In this document: in pieces, positions 35,943 through 44,488 of the stretch
How the letters are laid out: each line of letters opens with the position of its first letter
Numbering within the stretch: position 1 is the stretch's first letter
Source: JAKALD01 sp963817785
Lineage (GTDB): Bacteria > Pseudomonadota > Gammaproteobacteria > Burkholderiales > SG8-39
NCBI GenBank assembly: GCA_963817785.1
Contig: CAWFPL010000008.1
Coordinates: forward strand, 1,426,001-1,490,000
DNA length: 64,000 nucleotides
Direction: 5' to 3'
Translations under genes and position numbers: made by a program
Notes under the pieces: model-generated
The model's input: the letters and a program-made list of their open reading frames with translations, nothing else
What the model was told of the DNA's origin: nothing
Databases searched by the model: none

Positions 35943-35986
35943 CTGTCACGCCGCGATCACAAAAGCGTCATCGAGGTTTCACGGGA
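35943..35986 (+). promoter_or_regulatory. Four tandem 11-bp Pho-box-like units upstream of the glycosyltransferase
   Basis: CTGTCACGCCG, CGATCACAAAA, GCGTCATCGAG and GTTTCACGGGA follow each other exactly, each with a TCA(C/T) core at the same phase: the 11-bp periodicity of extended PhoB sites. A -10-like CATAGT is at 35993-35998, 14 bp before the GTG at 36007, so the message may be nearly leaderless. Confidence 0.7.
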
Positions 35987-36006
35987 CGCGCGCATAGTCG
36001 CGCGGC

Positions 36007-37218
36007 GTGAACCCTGCCAACTCCGTCGAGCCGCTCCCGTCGCCCGCGCGCGCGCTGCGCATCGCGATGGTGACCGAGACCTACCCGCCGGAGGTGAACG
36101 GGGTCGCCCGCACCGTGGCCCTGATGGTCGAGGGTCTGCGCAGGCGCGGCCACGCCATCCAACTCGTGCGACCGCGGCGCGACGCCGCCGACGGCCCTGC
36201 GAGCGCGGAAGGCTTCGAGGAGCTGCTGCGCCCGGGGCTGCCGATTCCGCGCTACACGCAGCTGCGCCTGGGGCTGCCGAGCAAGCAGGCGCTGCTGCGT
36301 GCCTGGAGCGCGAGCCGGCCCGACGTCGTGCACATCGCCACCGAGGGCCCGCTCGGCTGGTCGGCGCTCGCCGCGGCGCGCAAGCTCGCGCTGCCGGTGG
36401 CGACCGACTTTCACACCAACTTCCACGCCTACAGCCGGCATTACGGGTTCGCCTGGATGGCGCGCCCGGTGGCCGGCTATCTGCGGCGCTTCCACAACCG
36501 CGCCCAATGCACGATGGTGCCCACCGAGGAGATGGTCGAAGCGCTGTCGGGGCTGCGCATCGAGCGGCTGCGGGTGGTGGGCCGTGGCGTCGATCACGCG
36601 GTCTTCAAGCCGGTGCGCCGCTCCGCCGAGCTGCGCGCGAGATGGGGGGCCGGCGAGGACACGCCGGTCGCGCTGTGCGTGAGCCGCTTTGCGCCGGAGA
36701 AGAATTTTCCGCTCGTGCTGGAAGCCTACGGGGCGATGCGCCGCGTGCGGCCCGACACCAAGCTGATCCTGGTCGGCGATGGGCCGATGCTCGCCCAGCT
36801 GCGCCGCAGCAGCGCCAGTTGCGTCATCGCCGGACGGCGGGTCAACGGCGATCTCGCGGCGCACTACGCCTCGGCCGACGTGTTCCTGTTCCCGAGCACT
36901 ACCGAGACCTTCGGCAACGTCACGCTCGAAGCGATGGCGAGCGGCCTGGGCATCGTCGCTTACCGCTACGCGGCGGCCCGCCAGCATCTGGAGCACGGCC
37001 GCTCGGCACTGCTCGCGCCGTTCGACGATCGCGCTGCGTTCATCGCCCAGGCCGAGCGCATCGCGCGCGAGCCGCAACTGGCGCGGGCGCTCGGCGCCCA
37101 GGCGCGGGCCGCCGCCGAGCAGCTGGGCTGGGATCGCGTTGTACGGGACTTCGAGGCGGCGCTGTGCGAGGTGGCGCTGGCGAAAGCCCGGGCAGCGAGC
37201 GCGCATGTCGCGGCTTGA
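36007..37218 (+). CDS. GT4-family glycosyltransferase (MgtA-like)
   Basis: 403 aa. N-terminal Rossmann half (MVTETYPPEVNGVARTVALM) and C-terminal nucleotide-sugar half with VSRFAPEKNFPLVLEAYGAM and the E-x7-E motif in STTETFGNVTLEAMASG. The pattern is that of GDP-mannose/UDP-sugar-dependent transferases acting on lipids such as MgtA or diacylglycerol glycosyltransferases. Start GTG 36007 has no visible ribosome site; ATG 36067 is a later option. It is preceded by Pho-box repeats and overlaps the PAP2 gene by 14 bp, so a phosphate-starvation glycolipid role is inferred. Confidence 0.88.
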   Translation: MNPANSVEPLPSPARALRIAMVTETYPPEVNGVARTVALMVEGLRRRGHAIQLVRPRRDAADGPASAEGFEELLRPGLPIPRYTQLRLGLPSKQALLRAWSASRPDVVHIATEGPLGWSALAAARKLALPVATDFHTNFHAYSRHYGFAWMARPVAGYLRRFHNRAQCTMVPTEEMVEALSGLRIERLRVVGRGVDHAVFKPVRRSAELRARWGAGEDTPVALCVSRFAPEKNFPLVLEAYGAMRRVRPDTKLILVGDGPMLAQLRRSSASCVIAGRRVNGDLAAHYASADVFLFPSTTETFGNVTLEAMASGLGIVAYRYAAARQHLEHGRSALLAPFDDRAAFIAQAERIAREPQLARALGAQARAAAEQLGWDRVVRDFEAALCEVALAKARAASAHVAA

Positions 37219-37732
37219 TCTCGCCCTGTCGCGAATCCAGCGCTGGGACGAACGCGTCTGCGTGCGCTTCAACCGCGCGCTGCGCTACCGCGTGCTGCTC
37301 GGGACCTTCCGCGCCGCGAGCAGGCTCGGCGACGGGGTCTTCTGGTACGCGCTTATGCTCGGCCTGCTGCTGCGCTCGGCGAGCGCGGCGCCGGCGGTCG
37401 CGCACATGATGCTGGTCGGGCTCGCCTGCAGCGCGCTGTACAAGCTGCTCAAGCGCGGCACCTCGCGCCCCAGGCCCTATCAGGTGCACGCCTCGATCGC
37501 GGCCGGCGCTTCGCCGCTCGATCGCTTCAGCTTTCCGTCGGGCCACACGCTGCACGCGGTCGCCTTCACCCTGGTCGCCCTCGCCTATTACCCGGGGCTC
37601 GCGGCGCTGCTGGTGCCGTTCACGCTGCTGGTCGCGCTGTCGCGCGTGGTGCTCGGGCTGCACTACCCGAGCGACGTGCTCGCCGGAGCGGTGATCGGTG
37701 CCGCGATGGCGGGCGGCTCGTTCCTGCTGTAG
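37205..37732 (+). CDS. PAP2-family membrane phosphatase
   Basis: Likely removes phosphate from a lipid phosphate at the membrane; 175 aa from ATG 37205. All three PAP2 signatures are visible: KRGTSRPRP, FPSGHTLHAV (catalytic His), and SRVVLGLHYPSDVLAG (nucleophile His and Asp). About five membrane helices. The 14-bp overlap with the glycosyltransferase implies coupled translation. Phosphatidate to diacylglycerol would supply the acceptor for the neighbouring enzyme, but undecaprenyl pyrophosphate is an alternative substrate. Confidence 0.9.
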   Translation: MSRLDLALSRIQRWDERVCVRFNRALRYRVLLGTFRAASRLGDGVFWYALMLGLLLRSASAAPAVAHMMLVGLACSALYKLLKRGTSRPRPYQVHASIAAGASPLDRFSFPSGHTLHAVAFTLVALAYYPGLAALLVPFTLLVALSRVVLGLHYPSDVLAGAVIGAAMAGGSFLL

Positions 37733-37741
37733 ACGCGGCGC

Positions 37742-39961
37742 TTAGGCGCGCGCCGCGCGGATCACGCCCGTCACTTCCTTGACCGCCGCCAGCGCGCGCC
37801 GGAGCTGCGCCAGATCCGCGACCTCGAAGGTGAAGCGCATGTGCGCGAGCTCGTCGCGACTCTGCGTGCGCACCGCGGTGACGTTGATGCGCTCGCGCGC
37901 CAGCGCGTCGCCGATGTCGCGCAGCAGACCCTGGCGGTCGCTCGCGGTGACCACCATCTCCACGGCGTAGGCGCCGCCGGGCCTGGCGCCCCAGTCCGCC
38001 TCGATCAGGCGCTCGGGGTGCCGCTCGGCGAGCCGCCTGAAGCTGGCGCAGTCCTCGCGGTGGATCGACACCCCCTTGCCGTGGGTGACGAAGCCGCGGA
38101 TCGCATCGGGCGGCACCGGCTTGCAGCACTTGGCGAGCTGCGTCAACAGGCGGTCCACGCCGACCACCAGGATGCCGCCGTCGCCCGCGCTCGCTTTCGG
38201 CCTGCGGGCGGGCGGGGGCGGCGCCGCCGCGGGGCGCCGCGGCGCCACGTGCGCCGCGCCGGCCATGTCCCGCACCGCGAGCTGCAGCTGGCGCAGGTTG
38301 ACCTCGTCGCGCGCCACCGCGGCGAACAGGTCCTCGGTCTTGCCGAAGCCGAGCCTGGCCGCGAGCGCCTCGAGCTTGGCCGGCGCGCCGCCCTCGCGCT
38401 TGAGCTCCTTCTCCACCGCTGCGCGGCCGACGGCGACCGTCTCGGCGAGCGCCTGGGCGTTGAACCACTGCCGCACCTTCTGCCGCGCGCGGTGGCTACT
38501 GACGAAGCCGCGCTCCGGGTTGAGCCAGTCGCGCGACGGCCCGCCGCTTTTGGCGGCCACGATCTCGACCTGCTGCCCGCTGTGCAGCGCGGTGTCGAGC
38601 GGCACGATCTGGCCGTCCACCTTGGCGCCGCGGCAGCGGTGGCCGAGATCGGTGTGCAGCGCGTAGGCGAAGTCGATCGGCGTCGAGCCCGCCGGCAGGT
38701 CCACCACCCGGCCCTGCGGCGTGAGCACGTACACGGTGTCGTCGAGCGCCGCCTGGCGCGTCTTTTCGGCCCAGCTGGCACCCTCGGAGATCTCGTCACG
38801 CCATGCCAGCAGCTCGCGCAGCCACGCGATCTTCTGCTCGAACGCGCCCTCGGCCCGCGCCGGTACCCCCGCCTCCTTGTAGCGCCAGTGGGCGGCGATG
38901 CCGAGCTCGGCGTGGCGGTGCATCTCCTCGGTGCGGATCTGCACTTCCAGAGTCTTGCCCCCCGGGCCTATCACCGCGGTGTGCAGCGACTGGTACTGAT
39001 TGCCCTTGGGGCGCGAGATGTAATCGTCGAACTCCTTCGGGATCGGCTGCCACAGGTCGTGCACCACGCCGAGCGCGGCGTAGCAGTCCTTGAGCGTGGC
39101 CACGATCACGCGCAGGGCGCGCACGTCGTACAGCTCGGAGAAGTCCAGGCCCTTGCTGCGCATCTTGTTCCAGATCGAGTAGATGTGCTTCGGCCGACCG
39201 GCCATCTCCGCCTTGACCCCGGCAGCGGCGAGCGCGCGCGCGAGTTGTGCCATGGCGTCGCGGATGTACTGCTCGCGCTCGACGCGTTTCTCGTCCAGCA
39301 TCTGGGCGATGCGCTTGTAGACCTCCGGCTCGAGGATGCGGAACGACAGGTCCTCGAGCTCCCACTTGAGCTGCCACACGCCGAGGCGGTTGGCGAGCGG
39401 CGCATAGATGTCGAGCGTCTCGCGCGCATACTCCGTCCTGTCCGCGCTGTCGCGCGGCGCGAAGTAGCGCAGCGTCTGGGTGCGGCTCGCCAGGCGGATC
39501 AGCACCACGCGGATGTCCTCGACCATGCCGAGCACCATCTTGCGCAGCACTTCGCGCTGCTGCGCCTGCGCGGCGCGCGTCTCTCCCGAGCGGCCCCACT
39601 GATGCGGGCGCGTCGAGACGCGCAACTGATAGAGCCTCTCCACGCCGCCGGCGAGCGTTGCGATCTCGTCGCCGAACTTCTCGCGCAGCAGGTCGAGCCC
39701 TCCGAGCGCCTTCGGTGCCGCGAACAGCACGCCCGCGGCGCGCGCCGCCGGGTCCATGCCGATCGCGGCCAGGTCTGCGCCCAGGCCGAGCGCGTGCGGC
39801 CACACCGGCTCTCCGGTGGACAGGGACTGCCCGGCGTACAGCGGCTCGGCGAACTCGAGCGCGCGCGCGATCAGCGCGCGCTCCTCGGCGCCGATTCCCT
39901 CGGCGATCGGCTCGAGCGCGGCGGCGCGGCTCTGCGGGCGAAGCTGGACGACCGAAACCAT
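37742..39961 (-). CDS. relA: RelA, (p)ppGpp synthetase I
   Basis: Makes (p)ppGpp on stalled ribosomes; 739 aa. The N-terminal hydrolase-like domain lacks the HD metal pair (AAGVLFAAPKALGGLD where hydrolases have HDTVED), so it is RelA and not SpoT. The synthetase domain has AGRPKHIYSIWNKMRSKG, ELYDVRALRVIV and RPKGNQYQSLHTAVIGPGG. TGS (DTVYVLTPQGRVVDLPAGST), Zn/helical and ACT domains (VVTASDRQGLLRDIGDALA) complete it. It is convergent with the PAP2 gene, 9 bp apart. Confidence 0.95.
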   Translation of the reverse strand: MVSVVQLRPQSRAAALEPIAEGIGAEERALIARALEFAEPLYAGQSLSTGEPVWPHALGLGADLAAIGMDPAARAAGVLFAAPKALGGLDLLREKFGDEIATLAGGVERLYQLRVSTRPHQWGRSGETRAAQAQQREVLRKMVLGMVEDIRVVLIRLASRTQTLRYFAPRDSADRTEYARETLDIYAPLANRLGVWQLKWELEDLSFRILEPEVYKRIAQMLDEKRVEREQYIRDAMAQLARALAAAGVKAEMAGRPKHIYSIWNKMRSKGLDFSELYDVRALRVIVATLKDCYAALGVVHDLWQPIPKEFDDYISRPKGNQYQSLHTAVIGPGGKTLEVQIRTEEMHRHAELGIAAHWRYKEAGVPARAEGAFEQKIAWLRELLAWRDEISEGASWAEKTRQAALDDTVYVLTPQGRVVDLPAGSTPIDFAYALHTDLGHRCRGAKVDGQIVPLDTALHSGQQVEIVAAKSGGPSRDWLNPERGFVSSHRARQKVRQWFNAQALAETVAVGRAAVEKELKREGGAPAKLEALAARLGFGKTEDLFAAVARDEVNLRQLQLAVRDMAGAAHVAPRRPAAAPPPPARRPKASAGDGGILVVGVDRLLTQLAKCCKPVPPDAIRGFVTHGKGVSIHREDCASFRRLAERHPERLIEADWGARPGGAYAVEMVVTASDRQGLLRDIGDALARERINVTAVRTQSRDELAHMRFTFEVADLAQLRRALAAVKEVTGVIRAARA

Positions 39962-40020
39962 AAGCGGCGCGCGGGAATCTGTTCCTCAGGGCCGCGCCAG
40001 CAGGTATTGTAGCGGGCCCC

Positions 40021-40950
40021 ATGTCCGACACGCACGCCGCCCGCGGAGTTTCCGCCCACCTGCTGCTCGTGCTCACGGCGCTTTTCTGGGCCGGCCACTG
40101 GATCGTGGCGCGCGCCGTGCACCTCGACGTGACGCCGGTCGGGCTCGCGTTCTGGCGCTGGGCCACGGCGATCGCGGTGCTGCTGCCACTGAGCGGGCGG
40201 CAGCTCGCGCGCGACTGGCCGGTGGTGCGCGCGCACTGGAAGCAGATCGCGTTTTTCGGCATCACCGGAACCGGCGTCTACAACGTCGTCGGCTACCTCG
40301 GCATCCGCGAGACCAGCGCCACCAACGCGGTGCTGATCCAGGCGGTCACGCCGGCGCTGATCCCGCTGTTCGGGCTGCTGCTGTTCCGCGAGCGTATCGG
40401 CGCGCGCGCGCTGCTCGGGGTCGCGGTGTCGTTCTGCGGCGTGCTGGCGATCGTGAGCCGCCTGGATTTGCAGGTCCTGGCAAGCTTGCGGGTCAATCCC
40501 GGCGATCTGTACCTGCTCGGCAACGTCGCCTTGTGGGCGCTGTACACGGTGTGCCTGCGCTGGAAGCCTCGCGCGCTGTCGCACATGAGCTTTTTGCTCG
40601 CCTGCGCGCTGTTCGGCATGGTGCCGATGCTGCCGCTGTACGCGGCCGACCTGGCCGCCGGAGGACGCATCGAGCTGGCCTGGGGCCCCGTGCTCGGCAT
40701 CCTGTACCTGGGCGTGTTTCCCTCCGTGGCGTGTTACCAGTTCTGGGGCAAGGGCGTGCAGGCGATCGGCCCGGAGCTCGCTGGCGTGTACCTGTACCTG
40801 ATCCCGTTCTTCGGCGCGCTGATGGCGATCGCGTTCCTCGGCGAGCGGCTGCATGCGTACCACGCGGTCGGCATCGCTCTCATCTTCTCGGGCGTGTGGC
40901 TCGCCGCGCGCGTACGCCGCCCCGCAGGCCTGCCGCGCGCCAGGGCATGA
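40021..40950 (+). CDS. EamA/DMT-superfamily exporter
   Basis: Inner-membrane permease of the drug/metabolite transporter group, 309 aa. Two EamA repeats with about ten membrane helices (first repeat HLLLVLTALFWAGHWIVARA, second repeat starting GDLYLLGNVALWALYTVCLR). The conserved Pro/Gly helix ends in QAVTPALIPLFGLLLFRERI are visible. The substrate is unknown; related proteins export amino acids or metabolites. It is divergent from relA, with 59 bp between starts. Confidence 0.9.
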   Translation: MSDTHAARGVSAHLLLVLTALFWAGHWIVARAVHLDVTPVGLAFWRWATAIAVLLPLSGRQLARDWPVVRAHWKQIAFFGITGTGVYNVVGYLGIRETSATNAVLIQAVTPALIPLFGLLLFRERIGARALLGVAVSFCGVLAIVSRLDLQVLASLRVNPGDLYLLGNVALWALYTVCLRWKPRALSHMSFLLACALFGMVPMLPLYAADLAAGGRIELAWGPVLGILYLGVFPSVACYQFWGKGVQAIGPELAGVYLYLIPFFGALMAIAFLGERLHAYHAVGIALIFSGVWLAARVRRPAGLPRARA

Positions 40951-40951
40951 C

Positions 40952-41716
40952 ATGGGCTGGCTCAGGACTTGGCGGCGCCGGCGGGTGCTCGCGAGGTACC
41001 GCATCGACGAGGCGCTGTGGCGCCTGGTCGCCCGCCGGCTGCCGTTCCTCCGCGGCCTGGACGCGGACCAGGTGCACCGCCTGCAGCAGCTCGCGCTGCA
41101 GTTTCTCGCCGAAAAGGAGTTCGCGCCGGTGCGCGGGCTGGAGCTGGACGACGCGATGCGGCTGTCGATCGCGGTGCAGGCCTGCCTGCCGATCCTCGAG
41201 CTCGGCCTGGACTGGTATTCGGGGTGGACCGGCATCGTGGTCTACCCCGGCGACTTCAAGGTGAAGCGCTCGGAGACGGACCAGGACGGCGTGCTGCACG
41301 AATGGCAGGACCAGCTCGCCGGCGAGTCCTGGCCCGGCGGCCCGGTGGTGCTGTCCTGGGACGCGGTCGACGGCGCGCGCGGCGAGGAGATCAACGTCGT
41401 GATCCACGAGTTCGCGCACAAGCTCGACATGGCAAACGGCGCGGCCGACGGCGTGCCGCCGCTGCACGCCGGCATGGAACGCGCGGCCTGGCGCGCCGCG
41501 TTCGCGCGCGCCTACGAGCGCTTCTGCGACGCGGTGGAGCGCGGCCGCGACACCTGGCTGGACCCGTATGCGGCGGAGGAACCCGCGGAATTCTTCGCCG
41601 TGCTGAGCGAGGCGTTCTTCGAGCAGCCGGACGAGGTGCGGCGGCGCTACCCGGATGTGTACGAGCAGCTGCGGCTGTTCTATCGCCAGGACCCGGCGAG
41701 CAGGCTGGGAACGTGA
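40952..41716 (+). CDS. mtfA: MtfA-type zinc metallopeptidase
   Basis: 254 aa from ATG 40952. Central zincin motif H152EFAH156 in EINVVIHEFAHKLDMANGAA, with the downstream Glu-rich helix EEPAEFFAVLSEAFFEQP that supplies the third ligand in MtfA. N-terminal helical part ALWRLVARRLPFLRGLDADQ. In E. coli MtfA removes Mlc-mediated repression of ptsG and has aminopeptidase activity; the partner here may differ. It starts 1 bp after the EamA stop and overlaps the next gene by 4 bp (GTGA). Confidence 0.9.
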   Translation: MGWLRTWRRRRVLARYRIDEALWRLVARRLPFLRGLDADQVHRLQQLALQFLAEKEFAPVRGLELDDAMRLSIAVQACLPILELGLDWYSGWTGIVVYPGDFKVKRSETDQDGVLHEWQDQLAGESWPGGPVVLSWDAVDGARGEEINVVIHEFAHKLDMANGAADGVPPLHAGMERAAWRAAFARAYERFCDAVERGRDTWLDPYAAEEPAEFFAVLSEAFFEQPDEVRRRYPDVYEQLRLFYRQDPASRLGT

Positions 41717-42189
41717 AGACGCTGCTGATCGTCTTCCACACCCACGGCGTCAAGACCGCGCAGATGGCCGAGGCGGTCGAGCGCGGCGCGCGCGGTGCGC
41801 TCGCCGAGGCCGAAGCCGAGGGCGAGGTGCGCGTCGTGGTGAAGCGCGCCGCCGAGGCCGGTCCCAAGGACCTGCTCGCCGCCGACGCGCTGCTGCTCGG
41901 CACGCCGGAGAACTTCGGCTACGTGTCCGGGATGATGAAGGACTTTCTCGAGCGCGTGTTCTACCCCTGCGAAGGCAAGGTCGCGGGCCGGCCTTACGCG
42001 CTGTTCATCGCCGCGGGCCAGGACGGCAGCGGCGCCCAAACGTCGGTCGAGCGCATTGTCACCGGACTGCGCCTGCGCAAGGCGCACGAGGCTATCATCG
42101 CGCTCAAGGAACTCTCGCCCGAGGTGCTCGCACAGTGCGAGGCGCTCGGCGCGACCTTCGCCGCGGGACTCGCGATCGGCGCGCTGTAG
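41713..42189 (+). CDS. Flavodoxin / NADPH-dependent FMN reductase-like protein
   Basis: 158 aa from GTG 41713, coupled to mtfA by a GTGA overlap. It starts VKTLLIVFHTHGVKTAQMAE, the phosphate-binding loop region of flavodoxin folds, and has LLLGTPENFGYVSGMMKDFL, the WrbA/FMN-reductase signature around the isoalloxazine-binding loop, then PYALFIAAGQDGSGAQTSVE. It should bind FMN and reduce quinones or similar acceptors. The specific role is unknown. Confidence 0.82.
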   Translation: MKTLLIVFHTHGVKTAQMAEAVERGARGALAEAEAEGEVRVVVKRAAEAGPKDLLAADALLLGTPENFGYVSGMMKDFLERVFYPCEGKVAGRPYALFIAAGQDGSGAQTSVERIVTGLRLRKAHEAIIALKELSPEVLAQCEALGATFAAGLAIGAL

Positions 42190-42193
42190 GCGC

Positions 42194-42862
42194 TCAGCCC
42201 GGCTCGAGCCCGAGGTGCGACAGGTCGGCGAGACCCGCCGGCCGGCGCGCACCGGACGCGAGCCGGCCGTCGTCCGCCGGCGCGCCGTGCACCGCGCGCA
42301 CCGGCACGACGCCCGCCCAGATCGGCAAGGCGTAGTCCTCTTCGTCGTCGATCGGCGGCCCGCCGCGCATCTTGGCCGAAGCCTCATCGAGCGCCATGCC
42401 GAGCACGGTGGTCGCCTTCAACTCCTGCTCCGTCACCGCGCGCAGGTCCTTCCAGCGTCCGGGAACCATCCGCTCCACGAACGCTTCGAGCCTGGCGAGC
42501 TTCTGGCCGGGGTCGTCCACCTTGTGCGCACGGCCAAACAGCATCGCCGAACGGTAGTTGATCGAGTGGTGAAACGCCGCGCGCGCGAGCACCAGGCCGT
42601 CCACGTGGGTCACCGTCAGGCAGCACTCGACGCCCTGCTGCAGGTGGCGCAGCATGCGCGAGGCCGACGAGCCGTGCCAATACACCGCATCGCCCTCGCG
42701 CCAGTAATTGGTGGGCGTCACGTAGGGCTGGCCGTCGATCGCGTAGCCGACGTGGCACACGAATCCCGCATCGAGGATCGCGTACACGCTCTCCCGGTCG
42801 TGGCGGGCGCGCTTGGGCAGGCGCTTCGCTTTCGTGCGCGCGGTCGGGACGAAATCGGTCAC
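42194..42862 (-). CDS. Pyridoxamine 5'-phosphate oxidase-like flavoprotein (Pyridox_ox_2)
   Basis: 222 aa. A split-barrel FMN-binding fold is suggested by ILDAGFVCHVGYAIDGQPYV, then TNYWREGDAVYWHGSSASRM and the strand VECCLTVTHVDGLVLARAAF, with HSINYRSAMLFGRAHKV typical of the nitroimidazole-resistance/NimA-like subgroup. Function beyond FMN or heme binding cannot be assigned. Convergent with the flavodoxin-like gene (4 bp apart). Confidence 0.82.
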   Translation of the reverse strand: MTDFVPTARTKAKRLPKRARHDRESVYAILDAGFVCHVGYAIDGQPYVTPTNYWREGDAVYWHGSSASRMLRHLQQGVECCLTVTHVDGLVLARAAFHHSINYRSAMLFGRAHKVDDPGQKLARLEAFVERMVPGRWKDLRAVTEQELKATTVLGMALDEASAKMRGGPPIDDEEDYALPIWAGVVPVRAVHGAPADDGRLASGARRPAGLADLSHLGLEPG

Positions 42863-42940
42863 GGCGGATCCTCCCTGGTCGAGCGGCGATGGTAGCAGCC
42901 CGCGCCCTTATACTGGCACACCGCCACGCCGCGAGGAGCC

Positions 42941-44482
42941 ATGCCAGGCACGCTATTGTTCGACGAGCGCGAGATCGGCTGGGGCGCGTTCGAGGACGCG
43001 GTCCTGCGCGCGGCGAGCGGCCTGGAGCGGCTCGCCGTCGCCGAGGGCGACGTGGTCGCCATCATGCTCAGGAACGAGCCGGCATTCCTGGTGGCGGCGT
43101 TCGCGGCGAGCCGCCTCGGGGCTTACTCCTGCCCGCTCAACTGGCACTACAAGGCCGAAGAGGCGCGCTGGATCCTCGCCGACAGCGGCGCCAAGGTGCT
43201 GGTCGCGCACACCGACCTGCTGCCGCAGATCGAGGGCGCCGTTCCGGCCGGGGTCGAGCTGGTGGCCGTCGCGCCCGAGCCGGCGACGCTCGCCGCGTAC
43301 GGCATCGCGACCGAGCGCGCGCGCGTGCCACCAGGCATGCGCGAGTGGAGCGCCTGGCTGGCTGCGCTGCCGCCCTGGGGCGGCGCGCCGCGCACGCCGC
43401 GCTGGAACATGCCGTACACCTCGGGAACGACCGGCCGGCCGAAGGGTGTGCGCCGCCTTCCGCCGCCGCCCGAGGAGCTCGCGCGCATGGCCGAGCTCGC
43501 GAGCGAGGCGCGCTACAAGGGCTTCGGCATCGAGCCCGGCATGCGCGGGCTGCTTCCGGGCCCGCTGTACCACAGCGCGCCGAACGTGTACGCGATCCAG
43601 TCGCTTCAGTTCGGGGGCTTGCTCGCGCTCGAGCCGCGCTTCGACCCCGAGCGCACGCTGGCGCTGATCGAGCGCCACCGGCTGACCCACGCCTACCTCG
43701 TGCCCACGATGTTCGTGCGCATGTTGAAGCTGCCCGAGGCGGTGAAGCGGCGCTACGACCTGTCCTCGCTGCGCTTCGTGTCGATGACCGGCTCGCCCTG
43801 CCCGCCCGAGGTGAAGCGCGCGATGATCGACTGGTGGGGGCCGGTGATCCACGAGTGCTACGCATCGAGCGAAGCCGGCGTGATCACCTCGATCACTTCC
43901 GCGGAGGCGCTCGCCAGGCCGGGCTCGGCCGGGCGCGCGATCGGCGCCGGCGCCCTCAGGATCCTCGATGCCGAGGGCCGCGAGCTGCCGCCGGGGAAAA
44001 TCGGGCTGATCTACGCGCGCCAGCCCGCCTATCCGGACTTCACCTACAACAACAATGCGCAGGCGCGGCGCGCGCTCGAGCGCGACGGGCTGTGGACGCT
44101 GGGCGATGTCGGCTACGTGGACCAGGACGGCTACCTCTTCATCTGCGACCGCGCCGCCGACATGGTGATCTCGGGCGGGGTCAACATCTACCCTGCCGAG
44201 ATCGAGGCGGTGCTCGTTGCGATGCCGGGCGTGCACGACTGCGCGGTGTTCGGCATTCCGGATGCCGAGTTCGGCGAGGCGCTCGCCGCGGCGATCGAGC
44301 CCGCACCCGGCGCGGCGCTGGACGCCGAAGCGGTGCAGGCGTTTCTGGCCGCGCGCATCGCGCACTACAAGGTGCCGCGGCTGGTCGAGTTCCACGCCCG
44401 GCTGCCGCGCGAGGAAAGCGGCAAGATCTTCAAGCGCCGCCTGCGCGACCCGCACTGGGAAACGAGCGGGCGGCGGATCTAG
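42941..44482 (+). CDS. Acyl-CoA synthetase / AMP-dependent ligase
   Basis: ATP-dependent acid:CoA ligase, 513 aa. AMP-binding motif YTSGTTGRPKGV, acyl-pocket region GPLYHSAPNVYAIQSLQFGG, SSEAGVITS adenylate loop, hinge GDVGYVDQDGYLFICDRAAD and C-terminal Lys in PREESGKIFKRRLRDP. It sits just downstream of the paa genes and convergent with paaE (6 bp). It is not PaaK (which is about 440 aa with a different signature); it looks like the fatty-acid/aryl-acid class, and its substrate is unknown. Confidence 0.9.
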   Translation: MPGTLLFDEREIGWGAFEDAVLRAASGLERLAVAEGDVVAIMLRNEPAFLVAAFAASRLGAYSCPLNWHYKAEEARWILADSGAKVLVAHTDLLPQIEGAVPAGVELVAVAPEPATLAAYGIATERARVPPGMREWSAWLAALPPWGGAPRTPRWNMPYTSGTTGRPKGVRRLPPPPEELARMAELASEARYKGFGIEPGMRGLLPGPLYHSAPNVYAIQSLQFGGLLALEPRFDPERTLALIERHRLTHAYLVPTMFVRMLKLPEAVKRRYDLSSLRFVSMTGSPCPPEVKRAMIDWWGPVIHECYASSEAGVITSITSAEALARPGSAGRAIGAGALRILDAEGRELPPGKIGLIYARQPAYPDFTYNNNAQARRALERDGLWTLGDVGYVDQDGYLFICDRAADMVISGGVNIYPAEIEAVLVAMPGVHDCAVFGIPDAEFGEALAAAIEPAPGAALDAEAVQAFLAARIAHYKVPRLVEFHARLPREESGKIFKRRLRDPHWETSGRRI

Positions 44483-44488
44483 CCCGGC

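Noticed and set aside
31012..40020. Plus-strand long frames over ppx/phoU and relA
   Set aside because: They are antisense to genes with clear family motifs and have no start signals.
42941..44482. PaaK phenylacetate-CoA ligase
   Set aside because: It is longer than PaaK and carries the general acyl-CoA synthetase motifs; its strand and position do not place it in the paa operon.
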